A stretch of DNA of 64,000 nucleotides, from positions 1-64,000 of the forward strand of contig NZ_LGHL01000098.1 of assembly GCF_001908205.1 (NCBI RefSeq). Direction: 5' to 3'. The position numbers and the translations under genes were made by a program. The first letter of the stretch is position 1, and each line of letters begins with the position of its first letter. The notes under the pieces are model-generated. The model ran no database searches. It saw nothing but the letters and a program-made list of their open reading frames with translations, and had not been told where the DNA came from. Positions 52,673 through 62,394 of this stretch are shown piece by piece. The stretch is from Bradyrhizobium sp. NAS80.1 (lineage in GTDB: Bacteria; Pseudomonadota; Alphaproteobacteria; Rhizobiales; Xanthobacteraceae).

Positions 52673-54295
52673 CTAGCGGATCTTCTCCCGACGGATCTTG
52701 ATGCCGGCTTTTTCCCGATCCCACGCATCGGGTGTCAACCCCTGCTGCCGCAGCACGTATTTTTCGACCTTTTGGGTCGGCGTGCGCGGCAGGTCGGTCA
52801 TGATGCGGATGTAGCGCGGCAACATGAAATGGGCGAGCCGCGGCTGAAGGAACTCCAGCAGCTCCGTCGGATTGATGGTCGCACCGGGCGCCGGTGCAAC
52901 CACGGCCAGCACGTCGTCTTCCGCCATCTCGTTGGGCACGGCGACGACGGCGCATTCCCGAACGCTCGGATGCGCGACGATTTCGGTTTCCACCTCGAAC
53001 GACGAGATGTTCTCGCCGCGGCGGCGGATTGCGTCCTTCATCCGGTCAACGAAGAAGTAATTGCCGTCCGCATCGCGACGGAATGCGTCCCCGGTGTGGA
53101 ACCAGCCGTTACGCCAGGCCAGCGCCGTGGCTTCGGCATTCTTGTAATAGCCGGAGTTGAGGGCCCATGGCGCATCGCTGCGAATGATCAGCTCGCCGAC
53201 AGTGCCGACCGGCACCTCGCGATCATGCGCATCGACGATCCGCAGTTCGTTGCCCGGGCGCTGCCTGCCGCAGGTCCCGATGGCCGCCGGGTTGGGATCG
53301 GAAACGATCGGGACGTTGATCTCCGTCATGTTGAAAAGGGTCCAGACCGTGACGCCGAATCTCTCGGCGAAACTGCTGGAGTCATCGGGCAAGGGTATCA
53401 GCGTGACCTTCTTTAGCGTATGCCCGCGATCCTCGGGCGAGGGCGGTCGCTTCGACAGGAAGGTCGACATCACGCCGAGCAGGATCGTATAGGTTGCGCC
53501 GGTCGCGCGGATCGCCGGCCAGAACGCCTCGGTCTCGAAATCACCGGCTACGGCGAGCGAGCCGCCGCGATTGAGCATGCCGATCGCCGGCAATGTTCCG
53601 CCGACGTGGAAATAGGGCAGATAGACGAGGTAGCAGTCGTTCTCATCGAGCATCGGAAACGAGGCCGTTCCGCTCATGTGCCACATGTGGGCGTACGAAC
53701 TCAGCACACCCTTCGACTGGCCCGTCGTCCCTGACGTGTAGATGATCGACTGGACATCCCACGGCTCGATCGGCCGCGACAGCGGAGGCAGCGTTGCCGG
53801 ATCGCGGTCGAGATCGGCCAGCGACGTGGTTTGTATGCCGGGAATTGTCGTGGCGAGATCGCCCGACACCACGAGCATACGCAGCGCCGCGCGATCGATA
53901 TCGCGAAGCCGTTCGACCAGATCCGCACTCACGATCATCACCTGCGCGCCGCCATTGGCGATGACATGCGCCAGCACATTGCCACGGTAGGCGGTATTGA
54001 TCGGCACGTAGGTCGCGCCGAGCCAGTTGATCGCGTGCCAGACGCGCAGCATCTGTACGCAGTTGGGCATCCAGACGTTGACGAAGTCGCCCTGCTTGAC
54101 ACCAAGCGCGGCGAGACCGGCAGCCGTGCGCTCCACAGAATCGCGATATTCGCGGTAGGTGATAGCGCTCCCGTCCGGAAGGCGGATGTAGGGGCGATCT
54201 GGATGGATCTGCGCGCGCTTGTCCAGCACGTAGCGCAACACGCAATCTTCCCGGTCCGGCACGCGAATATCCGCGACGGATGTGGGCTCGGACAT
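52673..54295 (-). CDS. AMP-forming acyl-CoA ligase (CaiC-like)
   Basis: A 540-residue ANL-superfamily enzyme. P-loop IIYTSGTTGQSKGVLSSYAH, TLFNMTEINVPIVSDP (A5), WFHTGDAFRRDADGNYFFVDRM and DAIRRRGENISSFEVE (A7-A8), and the C-terminal catalytic lysine in RTPTQKVEKYVL. A5 and the RRRGENISSFEVE loop resemble crotonobetaine/carnitine-CoA ligase. GGAGG precedes an ATGATG pair; I take the second ATG (54295) for spacing, and a TTG at 54322 is also open. A second, differently related ligase lies at 47427. Confidence 0.86.
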   Translation of the reverse strand: MSEPTSVADIRVPDREDCVLRYVLDKRAQIHPDRPYIRLPDGSAITYREYRDSVERTAAGLAALGVKQGDFVNVWMPNCVQMLRVWHAINWLGATYVPINTAYRGNVLAHVIANGGAQVMIVSADLVERLRDIDRAALRMLVVSGDLATTIPGIQTTSLADLDRDPATLPPLSRPIEPWDVQSIIYTSGTTGQSKGVLSSYAHMWHMSGTASFPMLDENDCYLVYLPYFHVGGTLPAIGMLNRGGSLAVAGDFETEAFWPAIRATGATYTILLGVMSTFLSKRPPSPEDRGHTLKKVTLIPLPDDSSSFAERFGVTVWTLFNMTEINVPIVSDPNPAAIGTCGRQRPGNELRIVDAHDREVPVGTVGELIIRSDAPWALNSGYYKNAEATALAWRNGWFHTGDAFRRDADGNYFFVDRMKDAIRRRGENISSFEVETEIVAHPSVRECAVVAVPNEMAEDDVLAVVAPAPGATINPTELLEFLQPRLAHFMLPRYIRIMTDLPRTPTQKVEKYVLRQQGLTPDAWDREKAGIKIRREKIR

Positions 54296-54318
54296 CATTT
54301 CCTCCTGCAGTGAGCTTT

Positions 54319-54828
54319 TCAAGCCTTCCGCGACGCCTTGAGCGCACGTCCGATTTTGGCCAGAGCGTCCGCACAGGCCTCGACCTCCGCCGCGGAAAGC
54401 GTCGCCGTAATCTTGCGGAAAAATTCCAATGAACGTGCGTGCAGATCAAGCCACGCAGCAACGCCGCCCCTTGTCAGGCGAACAATCTTGACGCGACGAT
54501 CGGCCTCACTTTCGATCCGCTCGACAAGGCCGATGCCTTCCAATCGCTTGAGCACAGCATCGAGATTTTGACGGCTGACCGCCAAATAGCCGCAAAGATC
54601 CGAAAACGACATACCGCGATCGACATCGCGATATAGCGCGCCGAGAAGGACACCCTGCACCGCAGACACGTCAAGTTCGCGCGGAGTGCTTGACTGGTAG
54701 AGGTTTGCTGTCTGAAACAGGCGAAAGATCAAGCGGTTGTTTAGTTCATCACGCGGCGTCATGGCAACGCCACGCGCCTGCTTCGGCGCAGTCCTGTCAA
54801 TCGCCGCCTTTTTTGCGCGCCGCTGCAT
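54319..54828 (-). CDS. MarR-family transcriptional regulator
   Basis: A 169-residue winged-helix regulator. The MarR core includes VSAVQGVLLGALYRDVDRGM, the recognition helix FSDLCGYLAVSRQNLDAVLKRLE and the wing GLVERIESEADRRVKIVRLT. The tail is basic. GTAGGAAAG precedes the ATG. It overlaps an alternative upstream start of the ligase gene downstream of it, so the two are one transcript. Related sites at 46045, 52620 and 54845 suggest it represses its own promoter, the carboxylase operon and the binding-protein gene, with an acyl-CoA as likely inducer (inference). Confidence 0.88.
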   Translation of the reverse strand: MQRRAKKAAIDRTAPKQARGVAMTPRDELNNRLIFRLFQTANLYQSSTPRELDVSAVQGVLLGALYRDVDRGMSFSDLCGYLAVSRQNLDAVLKRLEGIGLVERIESEADRRVKIVRLTRGGVAAWLDLHARSLEFFRKITATLSAAEVEACADALAKIGRALKASRKA

Positions 54829-54844
54829 CTTTCCTACCCTCAGA

Positions 54845-54862
54845 ACGTCAAGATATTGATAA
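54845..54862. promoter_or_regulatory. Candidate MarR autoregulatory operator
   Basis: ACGTCAAGATATTGATAA matches the core of the perfect palindrome at 46045-46070 at 14 of 18 positions and lies 17 bases before the marR start. Confidence 0.55.
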
Positions 54863-55084
54863 AATAGTGCGACTGTCCATAACTTTGTTTGGACCTACGG
54901 GCCGCCAAAGCCCTCATGAGGCTGGCGATGCCAGAGCATGTGAGGAGGGGCGCTGAAGGAATCCGCTCAAGCCGAAGCGGGTCCCGCACGCTGATGTGCT
55001 TGGCGTTTTGTGACCGGCTCTTAGAAAATTGGTCCCAACGCCGGAGAGGACTTTTCCAACACAATCGACCCGTCGCCAGCATGA

Positions 55085-55205
55085 TGGAGGTGGCCGCGAC
55101 ATTGCTCCTGACACTCTCCGACGCCAGCTCCCGCTCCAATTGAGCGAAGGACGGCAGCACGTTCAGGGGCAAACGGCCCATGGAAGTGGACCGTGCGCCA
55201 GTTCG
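55085..55205 (-). pseudogene. Serine recombinase (resolvase) remnant
   Basis: The minus strand reads RSTSMGRLPLNVLPSFAQLE then RELASESVRSNVAA. It closely follows the end of the serine recombinase catalytic domain (TSMGRLTLNVLLSFAQFERE, then ERIRDKIAAS). Upstream the frame meets a stop; downstream homology fades. No catalytic serine or C-terminal zinc ribbon is found. The rest of 54863-55378 shows no recognisable gene, so this gap looks like the scar of a mobile element. Confidence 0.6.
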
Positions 55206-55378
55206 CTTTCACCCAACTCTGTTCGCCTTCCGCCAAGACGCCCGAGCGGTTGAATCGTACACGCACATGAGGTGCGGCTCACGACCGTTGGCTGGCCGGC
55301 CCGATCCGTCGACTGACGGTCGCAGGCCGTTCGTCATGGGAATCCATCCGCCACAGGTCGAAAGGGAATCCGGTGCAA

Positions 55379-55720
55379 ATGAAGATAGCGATCGTTCTGG
55401 TGCTCGGCGTTGCAGTCGCCGGATGCAATCAGACCACGAGTTCGACCGCCGACCGATTGCCCATGGGCCAGCAGGCGACGGCCGGCCGGACCTCGGCCAA
55501 GCAGGCCGCAGTCCGCTGCGCCGAAACCGCCCAACGGGCCGCCGACGCCCAGACGAACGGCGTCATTGTTGGCAGTGCGCTTTCTATGGTCGGCGGTTTC
55601 GGTGGGATGGGCGGGCGCGGTGGCGAAGTGGCGGCCCAGGCGGCGTCGATGGGCGGCTCCGTCATTCAGTCGCAAGCCAATGACAATGCGGCCGCTGCGT
55701 TGGAACGCGACTGTCGATGA
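55379..55720 (+). CDS. Small lipoprotein
   Basis: A 113-residue protein with a lipoprotein signal: MKIAIVLVLGVAVAGC, whose Cys at residue 16 is the lipidation site. The mature part is Ala- and Gly-rich (VGGFGGMGGRGGEVAAQAASMGG), with two cysteines (AVRCAET, ERDCR) that could form a disulfide. No named family is recognised. The next gene overlaps its stop codon. Confidence 0.75.
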   Translation: MKIAIVLVLGVAVAGCNQTTSSTADRLPMGQQATAGRTSAKQAAVRCAETAQRAADAQTNGVIVGSALSMVGGFGGMGGRGGEVAAQAASMGGSVIQSQANDNAAAALERDCR

Positions 55721-56229
55721 TGGCGCAACGTTCGAAGCAAGCAATGCACGTCCTGGCCGCGCTTCTGCTCGCGTGGGCGACCGTGGCTGCGGCCGCGCAG
55801 ACACTCACCGCACGCGATGCAGATTGGGTTGTCGGCTTGCTCGAAGCGCTAAAGCCGGACCTCGGGCGTCTTGCCTACGACGAGGAGATCGCCGACGCAT
55901 GGTTCGAGCAGGACGGCGACCATCGCGGCCTGATCGCCAAGGCCGGATTCACAAAGGCGACGTGGAAGGCGGCCCTCGACGCGACCATGAAAGGCTTCCT
56001 TGCCTCAATCCCCGAACCCGAAATCGAGGCGAGGCTCGGCAAGCTCCGTAAGCGGGCAAACGATGATCGCAAGCTGAACGCAGACCAGAAGCGCGCGCTC
56101 CTGGACTTCATCGAGGAGCAGGCCGCGCAGTTGCGCGCCTGGCGGGAGCAGGGGAAATCCAGTCTGGCGATCGTGCGTCCCCTCGCTCCGCGGCTCAATG
56201 ATCTCGTGGCCGGACAGCAAGACGAATAA
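55717..56229 (+). CDS. Exported hypothetical protein
   Basis: A 170-residue protein with a signal peptide (MHVLAALLLAWATVAAAAQ) and a helical, charged mature part (LGKLRKRANDDRKLNADQKR then ALLDFIEEQAAQLRAWREQG). Start and lipoprotein stop overlap, so the two are co-translated and may act together at the envelope. No family recognised. A second ATG three bases on is an equally good start. Confidence 0.7.
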   Translation: MMAQRSKQAMHVLAALLLAWATVAAAAQTLTARDADWVVGLLEALKPDLGRLAYDEEIADAWFEQDGDHRGLIAKAGFTKATWKAALDATMKGFLASIPEPEIEARLGKLRKRANDDRKLNADQKRALLDFIEEQAAQLRAWREQGKSSLAIVRPLAPRLNDLVAGQQDE

Positions 56230-56579
56230 GAAAGTGCCGTACGGGCGTCGCAATGAGATTTCGGGCACTCGGATTAACCAGGCCCTCCACAAAAGCCGTA
56301 GCGGCGGCCGACGAACCGTCGATGAGCCTGGCGATCTGACCGCGTAGCGAAAGGCCCCGGAAAGTCCCTTCTTTGCGCGAGATCAGTCTAATGATAGTAA
56401 CAATAGACCGGTGATAGTAATAGTAGACCGGCTGTCCAAGGGTCTCCGGCTCCTGCACGAATTCGCAGACGGTTCGGGCGCGCCTTTGGAGCTATTGCTC
56501 CGCGGGGGCCGCGCGGCCGCTTTCGCCGCACAGATCGGATCGGCGCTGATGCCGGCGCTATGGGGCGGGGGATCGCTCG
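56230..56579. other. Intergenic region before the first araC
   Basis: No gene with family support. It contains the tandem 20-base repeats at 56392-56431, listed separately. Short open frames after 56432 have no ribosome site or recognisable similarity. Confidence 0.45.
56392..56431 (+). repeat. Tandem 20-bp direct repeat
   Basis: Two head-to-tail copies beginning TGATAGTAA and ending TAGACCGG match at 18 of 20 positions. AraC regulators usually bind direct repeats about two helical turns apart, so this may be their site. Confidence 0.6.
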
Positions 56580-57554
56580 GTGACTGCAACTCCATTTGCG
56601 ATGAAGCGACTATCCACGGAAGACGTTCCTCGTCGAGAGCGGATGGCTTTCGTGCATGATTTCGTGGCGCGTCATGTCGGCGGACTCTATTTTCGCCCTG
56701 CCGACAGCAACAACGTTCGCATCGATCTGGAAGCTATGCTGCTCCCTGGCGGGCTGACCATCGGCCGTAGTCTGTACGCACCAATGCACGGCGCTCGGAC
56801 GCGCGACCTGCTTCGGGACGGGCGCGAGCATTATCTGCTGACGATCCACAACGAGGACCATGAGGTATCAGTCGACGGCAAGAAGCCGGTCAAGGTGGCG
56901 GCCGGTGACGTCACGCTGGTGAATGAAGGGATTTGCTCTGAATTCTGGCTAGGCAAGCCCATGTCCGTTGATGTCGTCTCGCTCGATCATCGGTCGCTCA
57001 CCGGTCTCGCCCCGCGTATCGCGCTGGAGGCGAGCTACGTCATCTCTTCGACGGCCGGATCGGTGCCGCTATTGGCCAGCTATGTCGAGGCGCTCCGTCG
57101 GGATCCGCCGAACTCGATCAAGGCTGGTGAAGTCGCCTCCCGTCATGTCTACGATCTAACCGCCCTGGTCCTCGATGGATTTGTCCGCGGCGGCGCCGAG
57201 CGAAACGAAGGCAGCATTGCGACAGCGCGACTGAAACTCGTTCAAAAGGATATTCTGGAGCGGCTGTCCGACCATGGCCTTCACATCGATGCTGTCGCGA
57301 AACGCCAGGGCGTGACACCGCGCTACATACAACGCCTTTTCGAGCGTGAAGGAACGACCTTTACGGACTTCGTTCGCGAGCGCAGGCTTGAACTGGCCTT
57401 TCGTCTTCTGAAGGAGCACGGTGCCACATCCAGCACCATTACCGCCATCGCCCATAATGCCGGATTTGCCGAAATCTCATCGTTCAACAGGGCGTTTCGG
57501 AAACGCTACGATGCGACGCCCTCGGAGATCAGAGTGGCAAATCTGATCAGATAA
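56580..57554 (+). CDS. AraC-family transcriptional regulator, copy 1
   Basis: A 324-residue regulator. Residues about 30-200 form the AraC-binding-like sensor domain (RTRDLLRDGREHYLLTIHNE then DHEVSVDGKKPVKVAAGD). Residues about 215-320 carry the two-HTH DNA-binding domain (HIDAVAKRQGVTPRYIQRLFEREG, ITAIAHNAGFAEISSFNRAF, ending YDATPSEIR). The GTG at 56580 is chosen because the paralogue at 57819 begins with the matching GTG-ACN-GCA-ACC codons. The two are a tandem duplication, alike along the whole length. Confidence 0.88.
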   Translation: MTATPFAMKRLSTEDVPRRERMAFVHDFVARHVGGLYFRPADSNNVRIDLEAMLLPGGLTIGRSLYAPMHGARTRDLLRDGREHYLLTIHNEDHEVSVDGKKPVKVAAGDVTLVNEGICSEFWLGKPMSVDVVSLDHRSLTGLAPRIALEASYVISSTAGSVPLLASYVEALRRDPPNSIKAGEVASRHVYDLTALVLDGFVRGGAERNEGSIATARLKLVQKDILERLSDHGLHIDAVAKRQGVTPRYIQRLFEREGTTFTDFVRERRLELAFRLLKEHGATSSTITAIAHNAGFAEISSFNRAFRKRYDATPSEIRVANLIR

Positions 57555-57702
57555 AATCAACGGCCGTCGCTTTTGACTCGTGCTCGCAGGAGGCGAGGGC
57601 AGTCCTCGATATTAACAAGGCTCGATTGCGTCGTTTCGATCGCAATGACAGCGTCGAACCTCAATTTATCATGCTTGGGCGACGCGAAAATTTCGCCTTT
57701 TG

Positions 57703-57778
57703 TTCGTCCTCTGCAAAGGTTGTTCGTTCTCTGCTGAGACGATCGCGCACGGCATTCCCTATCGTTCCGGAAGAACGG
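57703..57778 (+). promoter_or_regulatory. 76-base upstream element, copy A (before second araC)
   Basis: Aligned without gaps, it matches 58893-58968 (before the autotransporter) at 57 of 76 positions, with the first 18 bases differing only once. The pattern TTCGTCC and TTCGTTC repeats within it. Likely a shared regulator-binding and promoter region. Confidence 0.6.
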
Positions 57779-57818
57779 TGCGGTTCTACGCGCCGCAAAA
57801 GCGCGTGGAACGACACAA

Positions 57819-58793
57819 GTGACCGCAACCCCATTTGCGATGCAGCGATTGTCCACGGAAGACGTTCCGCGCCGTGAGCGGCTGTCCTTCGTGTATGATT
57901 TCGTCGGACGTTATATTGGCGGTATGCATTTCCGACTGCTCGATTGCGAAAATGTGCGAATCGATCTGGCCGCGATGCAACTCCCCGGTGAGCTGACCGT
58001 CGGCCAGACCTGGTTCCCTCCGGTGCACGGGGCGCGCACACGTGATCTGCTCCAGGACGGTCGCGATCACTATCTGCTGGCGATTCATAACCAAGATTAC
58101 GAAATCTCGGTCGACGGCAAGGAGCCGGTCAGGGTGGCTGCGGGCGACCTGTCGCTGGTGAACGAAGCCGTTTGCTCCGAATTCTGGTTCGCAAAGTCTC
58201 AGGCGGTCAATGTGATGGCGCTCGATCGCCAACTGCTTGCCAGGCTGGCCCCGCGCGTCGACATGGAAGCGAGCTATATTCTGCCTGCAGCGGCAGCCGA
58301 TATGCGGTTGCTGACAGCTTATGCCGACAATCTTCGTTCAAGCCCGCCGACTTCCGAGAAGGCGCGCGAGATGGCCTCTCGCCACATCTATGATCTCACC
58401 GCCCTGGTGCTCGATGGATTTGTCCGCGGCGGTGCCGAGCGAAACGAAATCAGCATTGCGGCGGCGCGATTGAAACTCGTTCAGAAGGATATTCTCGAAC
58501 GGTTATCCGATCACGATCTTCACATCGATGCCGTTGCGAGACGCCAGGGCGTGACGCCGCGCTATATTCAGCGCCTTTTCGAGAGCGAAGGCACAACCTT
58601 CTCGGACTTTGTTCGCGAGCGCAGGCTTGAACTGGCCTTCCGTTTTCTCCAAGAGCGCGAGCCCGCTTCCAGCACGATCACCGCCATCGCCTACGATGCC
58701 GGCTTCTCCGACATTTCATCGTTCAACAGGGCATTTCGGAAGCGCTTCGAGGCGACGCCCTCAGAGATTAGAGCAGCCGTTCTGATCAGATAA
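57819..58793 (+). CDS. AraC-family transcriptional regulator, copy 2
   Basis: A 324-residue paralogue of the product of the araC gene upstream. The sensor domain has RTRDLLQDGRDHYLLAIHNQ then DYEISVDGKEPVRVAAGD; the DNA-binding domain has HIDAVARRQGVTPRYIQRLFESEG, ITAIAYDAGFSDISSFNRAF and FEATPSEIR. The DNA-contact helices are almost the same as in copy 1, while the ligand domain differs more (around residues 150-190), so they may read the same sites but different signals. GTG start at 57819. It precedes the autotransporter gene. Confidence 0.88.
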   Translation: MTATPFAMQRLSTEDVPRRERLSFVYDFVGRYIGGMHFRLLDCENVRIDLAAMQLPGELTVGQTWFPPVHGARTRDLLQDGRDHYLLAIHNQDYEISVDGKEPVRVAAGDLSLVNEAVCSEFWFAKSQAVNVMALDRQLLARLAPRVDMEASYILPAAAADMRLLTAYADNLRSSPPTSEKAREMASRHIYDLTALVLDGFVRGGAERNEISIAAARLKLVQKDILERLSDHDLHIDAVARRQGVTPRYIQRLFESEGTTFSDFVRERRLELAFRFLQEREPASSTITAIAYDAGFSDISSFNRAFRKRFEATPSEIRAAVLIR

Positions 58794-59285
58794 GCTTCCT
58801 CGAGATCATTCGAAATATTGCCGCACGCGAGGTGAGCTTGCGTGTGGCATTCGTGCTTGTTTGGCACCAGGCGATGCAAATATTTCGTGCTGTTCGTCCC
58901 CTGCAAAGGTCGTTCATTCCTAACCGAGACGATCATGCATGCCTCTCCGTATCGTCTCGCATGAACGGCGCGGAATCATTCCCCCGCGCCGCAATTGCGT
59001 CGGGGGTGTCTTGAGACGGTTCGATATTTTTGGAGCGCAACCGGCGAGCGACAATAAAGAGCGCAAGATTGATGATGATCGGCACGCGCTGCGATTAGCC
59101 GAAGCCACGCCCACCCTGAAACGGGCTGGCGGAGAGTTGTGCCGGGCGACACGCCATCGTCTGGCTGCGGTGTCTTGCGCCGGCGCTGCGCGGCCGATCG
59201 CGCCGGAAACATCTCCCGAACTCATCCGAATGAAGCGCTGACGACCGAAGTCAGCAGGATCGCGGCGTCATTCAAAGGCTAGATT
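58794..59285. other. Promoter region of the autotransporter gene
   Basis: No supported gene. It contains the second copy of the 76-base element (58893-58968). Open frames here on either strand lack ribosome sites and family similarity. Confidence 0.5.
58893..58968 (+). promoter_or_regulatory. 76-base upstream element, copy B (before autotransporter)
   Basis: 57 of 76 positions equal copy A at 57703-57778; the CTGCAAAGGT and GAGACGATC blocks are identical. It lies 318 bases before the autotransporter start, so a long leader or a second promoter must follow. Confidence 0.6.
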
Positions 59286-62200
59286 ATGAAAGCTTACAAT
59301 TCGAAACTCTCTACGCATTCCTTTTCCAGCCTGAAGGCCAGGCTTCTCTCGGCAACCGCGCTGGTCGGCGTAGGCGCGCTGCTGGCGCAGCCGGCGAGGG
59401 CGGTTGATTATGGGTATTCCACTTCGGGGCCGCACAATCCGACACTAACCGTCAGCGCCCCCGGCGATACGATCTATGCCACCGATGGCGTGACCGCCGT
59501 TTTTGGAGGCAGCGTCGCATTCTCGGCAGCGTCGGGAGTCTTGACTTTCGGCAGCGCCAGCAATCCGGACAGCGCGATCATCTTTTCGCCGACGAGCATG
59601 ACGGGTCCCATCGCCGGGTCGAGCATTTCGTTGGTCACGGGCAGGCTACAACTGGGCAGCGCCGCCGCCCGCAGCTTCTTCGAGTCTGCCTCTCTGACTC
59701 TCTCGGGCGGCGTTTTCAATCTGAACGGCCAAGACCAGATTCTTCATGGTGTGACTGCCCTGGCCGGTTCGAGAATTGTCAACGACACTGCCGGCACGAG
59801 CGTGACGTTGACAGTGGGCTCGAACTCCGGCGCCACCCGCGTCCTTGCCGGCACGATTGCCGATGGCGCGGGACAATTGGGTCTGCGCATCGTGGGAAAT
59901 GATTGGGTGCGCATCAGTGGCTTCAACAGCTATTCGGGCGGCACTACCGTGGTGGGCGGCACGCTGGAAGTGGGGCACTCCAATGCGCTCGGAACTGGTG
60001 GGTTGCGGCTTGAAGGGTCCCGGCTGCTCATCGACAACGGCATCACAGTCGCCAACGATACTGAGATCAGAGGCTTATCGCGCTTCACCGTTGACGGTTC
60101 GGATACGGCGACGCTGAGCGGAGCCGTTACCAGCGCCGAAGACCGCGATCTGATAAAGGACGGCCAGGGTACGCTGCTGCTGACGAACGCCGCCAACGCC
60201 TACCGCGACACCCTCGTGCAGCAAGGCACGCTGGTCGGCAACGCCAATTCGATCCGGGGCGATGTCAGCAATGCCGGGACGGTGGTGTTCGATGAGGCGA
60301 TCGATCTCACCTTTGGCGGAAACATCAACGGCCTGGGTGGCGTCAACGGAACGATGGTCAAGCGTGGCGCGGGCAACCTGACCCTTGGCGGAAACTCGTC
60401 TCTCGACTGGATCGTCGAGACCGGATCTCTCAACTCCACGGCCGAGCGCTTCCACGGTAATGCCGTTCTGCATGCCGACGCATCCCTGCAATTCAATCAG
60501 GCGGCGTATGCGACCTATGCCGGCGCTCTGTCAGCGGAGGGATTTTTCGTCAAGGGCGGCAACGGCACGCTGGCCCTGACCGGGGACAACAGCCATACGG
60601 GAGGCACCATCATCGCCGGTGGCACGCTCCAGATCGGTAATGGCGGCACGACTGGCTCGATCGCCGGCGATGTCCAGGCCAGCGGTACGCTCGCCTTCAA
60701 CCGCTCGAACGAGGTGATATTCGCCGGCGTCATCAGCGGCAGCGGCCTCGTTCGCCAGATCGGTTCGGGCAGGACCGAGCTGACGGGCAACTCCAGCGGC
60801 TTCGACGGTCGAACGACGGTCGAGTCCGGCACGCTGGCGGTCAACGGCCAGCTCGGCGGCGTGTTGGAGGTCTGGACAGAGGGCCGCCTGCAAGGCACTG
60901 GCACGGTGGGCACCACCACCGTTCTGGGCACCATCGCGCCGGGCAACTCGATCGGGACGCTAAACGTTGCCGGCGACATCGCCTTCGGCTCGGGCTCGAT
61001 CTTTGAGGTCGAGGTCAACGCCGCAGGGCAAGGCGATCGCATCAACGCCACCGGCGGGGCCGTCATCAACGACGGTGCGACCGTCCGGGCGCTAGCAGGC
61101 GCAGGCAATTACGCGCCGTCCACCCGCTACACGATCCTTCATGCCGATGGCGGCCGGACGGGCACCTTCACGGGCGGCGTGACCTCGAATCTCGCCTTCC
61201 TCGATCCCTCGCTCAGCTACGACGCCAACAACGTCTATCTGACGATGACCCGTAACAGCGTCGATTTCGCCGGCGTCGGCGTCACGCGCAACCAGATCGC
61301 GACCGGCGGCGGCGTGGAAAGCCTCGGGCTTGGCAGTCCGGTCTATAGTGCAGTGCTGAACCTTTCGGCCGATCAGGCACGCAATGCCTTCGACCAGCTC
61401 CCGGGCGAGATCCACGCCTCGGCCAAGACGGCGCTGCTCGAGGACAGCCGCTTCCTGCGCGATGCGGCGATCGATCGTCTACGCTCGGCCTTCGACGCGG
61501 TCGGGGCAGAGAGGAGCCCGGTCATGAGCTACGCCTCGGTCGGTCCGGAATATGTGCCCGCCACCACCGACCGCTTCGCGGTCTGGGGGGCGTGCTTTCG
61601 GCTCCTGGGGCCACACGGACGGCGACGGCAATGCCGCGCGCCTCAGCCGCTCGACCGGCGGCTTCTTCGTCGGCGCGGATGCTTCGGTGTTCGACGCCGG
61701 GCGCTTTGGTGCGGTGGCAGGCTACAGCCGCACGACCTTTGACGTGAAGGACCGCCGCTCCTCGGGCTCAAGCGACAACTATCATCTCGGCCTCTATGGT
61801 GGCACGCAATGGGGCGATCTCGCCTTCCGCACCGGTGCTGCCTACACATGGAACGACATCTCCACCTCGCGAAACGTGACGTTCTCCGGCTTCACGGACA
61901 GCCTGAAGGGCGACTACAACGCCGGCACTGCGCAGGTCTTCGGCGAACTGGCCTACGGCATCGGCAAAGGCGCGGCCCGGTTCGAGCCCTTCGCGAACCT
62001 TGCTTATGTCAACTTGCGCACCGACGGTTTTACCGAAAAGGGCCGCGCGGCTGCGCTGACCAGCACGTCCGCCAACACTGACGCGACCTCCACCACACTC
62101 GGCCTGCGCGCTTCGACGACGTTCGGACTGAACTACGCTGTCGTGACGGCGAAGGGCACGCTCGGCTGGCGTCATGCCTTCGGCGACGTGTCGCCGTTCT

Positions 62201-62394
62201 CGACCATGCGGCTCGCCGGCAGCGACGCCTTCGCGATCGGCGGCGTGCCGATCGCGCGCGATGCGGCTGTGGTGGAAGCCGGTCTCGACTTCGCGCTGAC
62301 GCCGAATGCCGTGCTCGGGGTCTCCTATGGCGGCCAGTTCGGCTCGGGCGTTTCCGATCAATCGGCTCGCGCCAACTTCAGCGTGAAGTTCTAA
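59286..62394 (+). pseudogene. Autotransporter (type Va) with PATR repeats, split by a +1 frameshift
   Basis: A signal peptide (LLSATALVGVGALLAQPARA) leads into a beta-helix passenger with autotransporter-associated repeats (FNSYSGGTTVVGGTLEVGHS, ALTGDNSHTGGTIIAGGTLQ, SSGFDGRTTVESGTLAVNGQ). The C-terminal 290 residues are a beta-barrel ending in the usual Phe (ANFSVKF). The frame breaks in a run of six G (61585-61590) just inside the barrel and resumes as RAFGSWGHTDGDGNAARLSR. With one G fewer the chain is 1035 residues. If really broken, no passenger would be secreted. Function unknown: adhesin, esterase or protease domains are not visible. Confidence 0.85.

Noticed and set aside
58920..59241. 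Overlapping open frames between the second araC and the autotransporter
   Set aside because: No ribosome site and no family motif; the region overlaps the shared 76-base upstream element.
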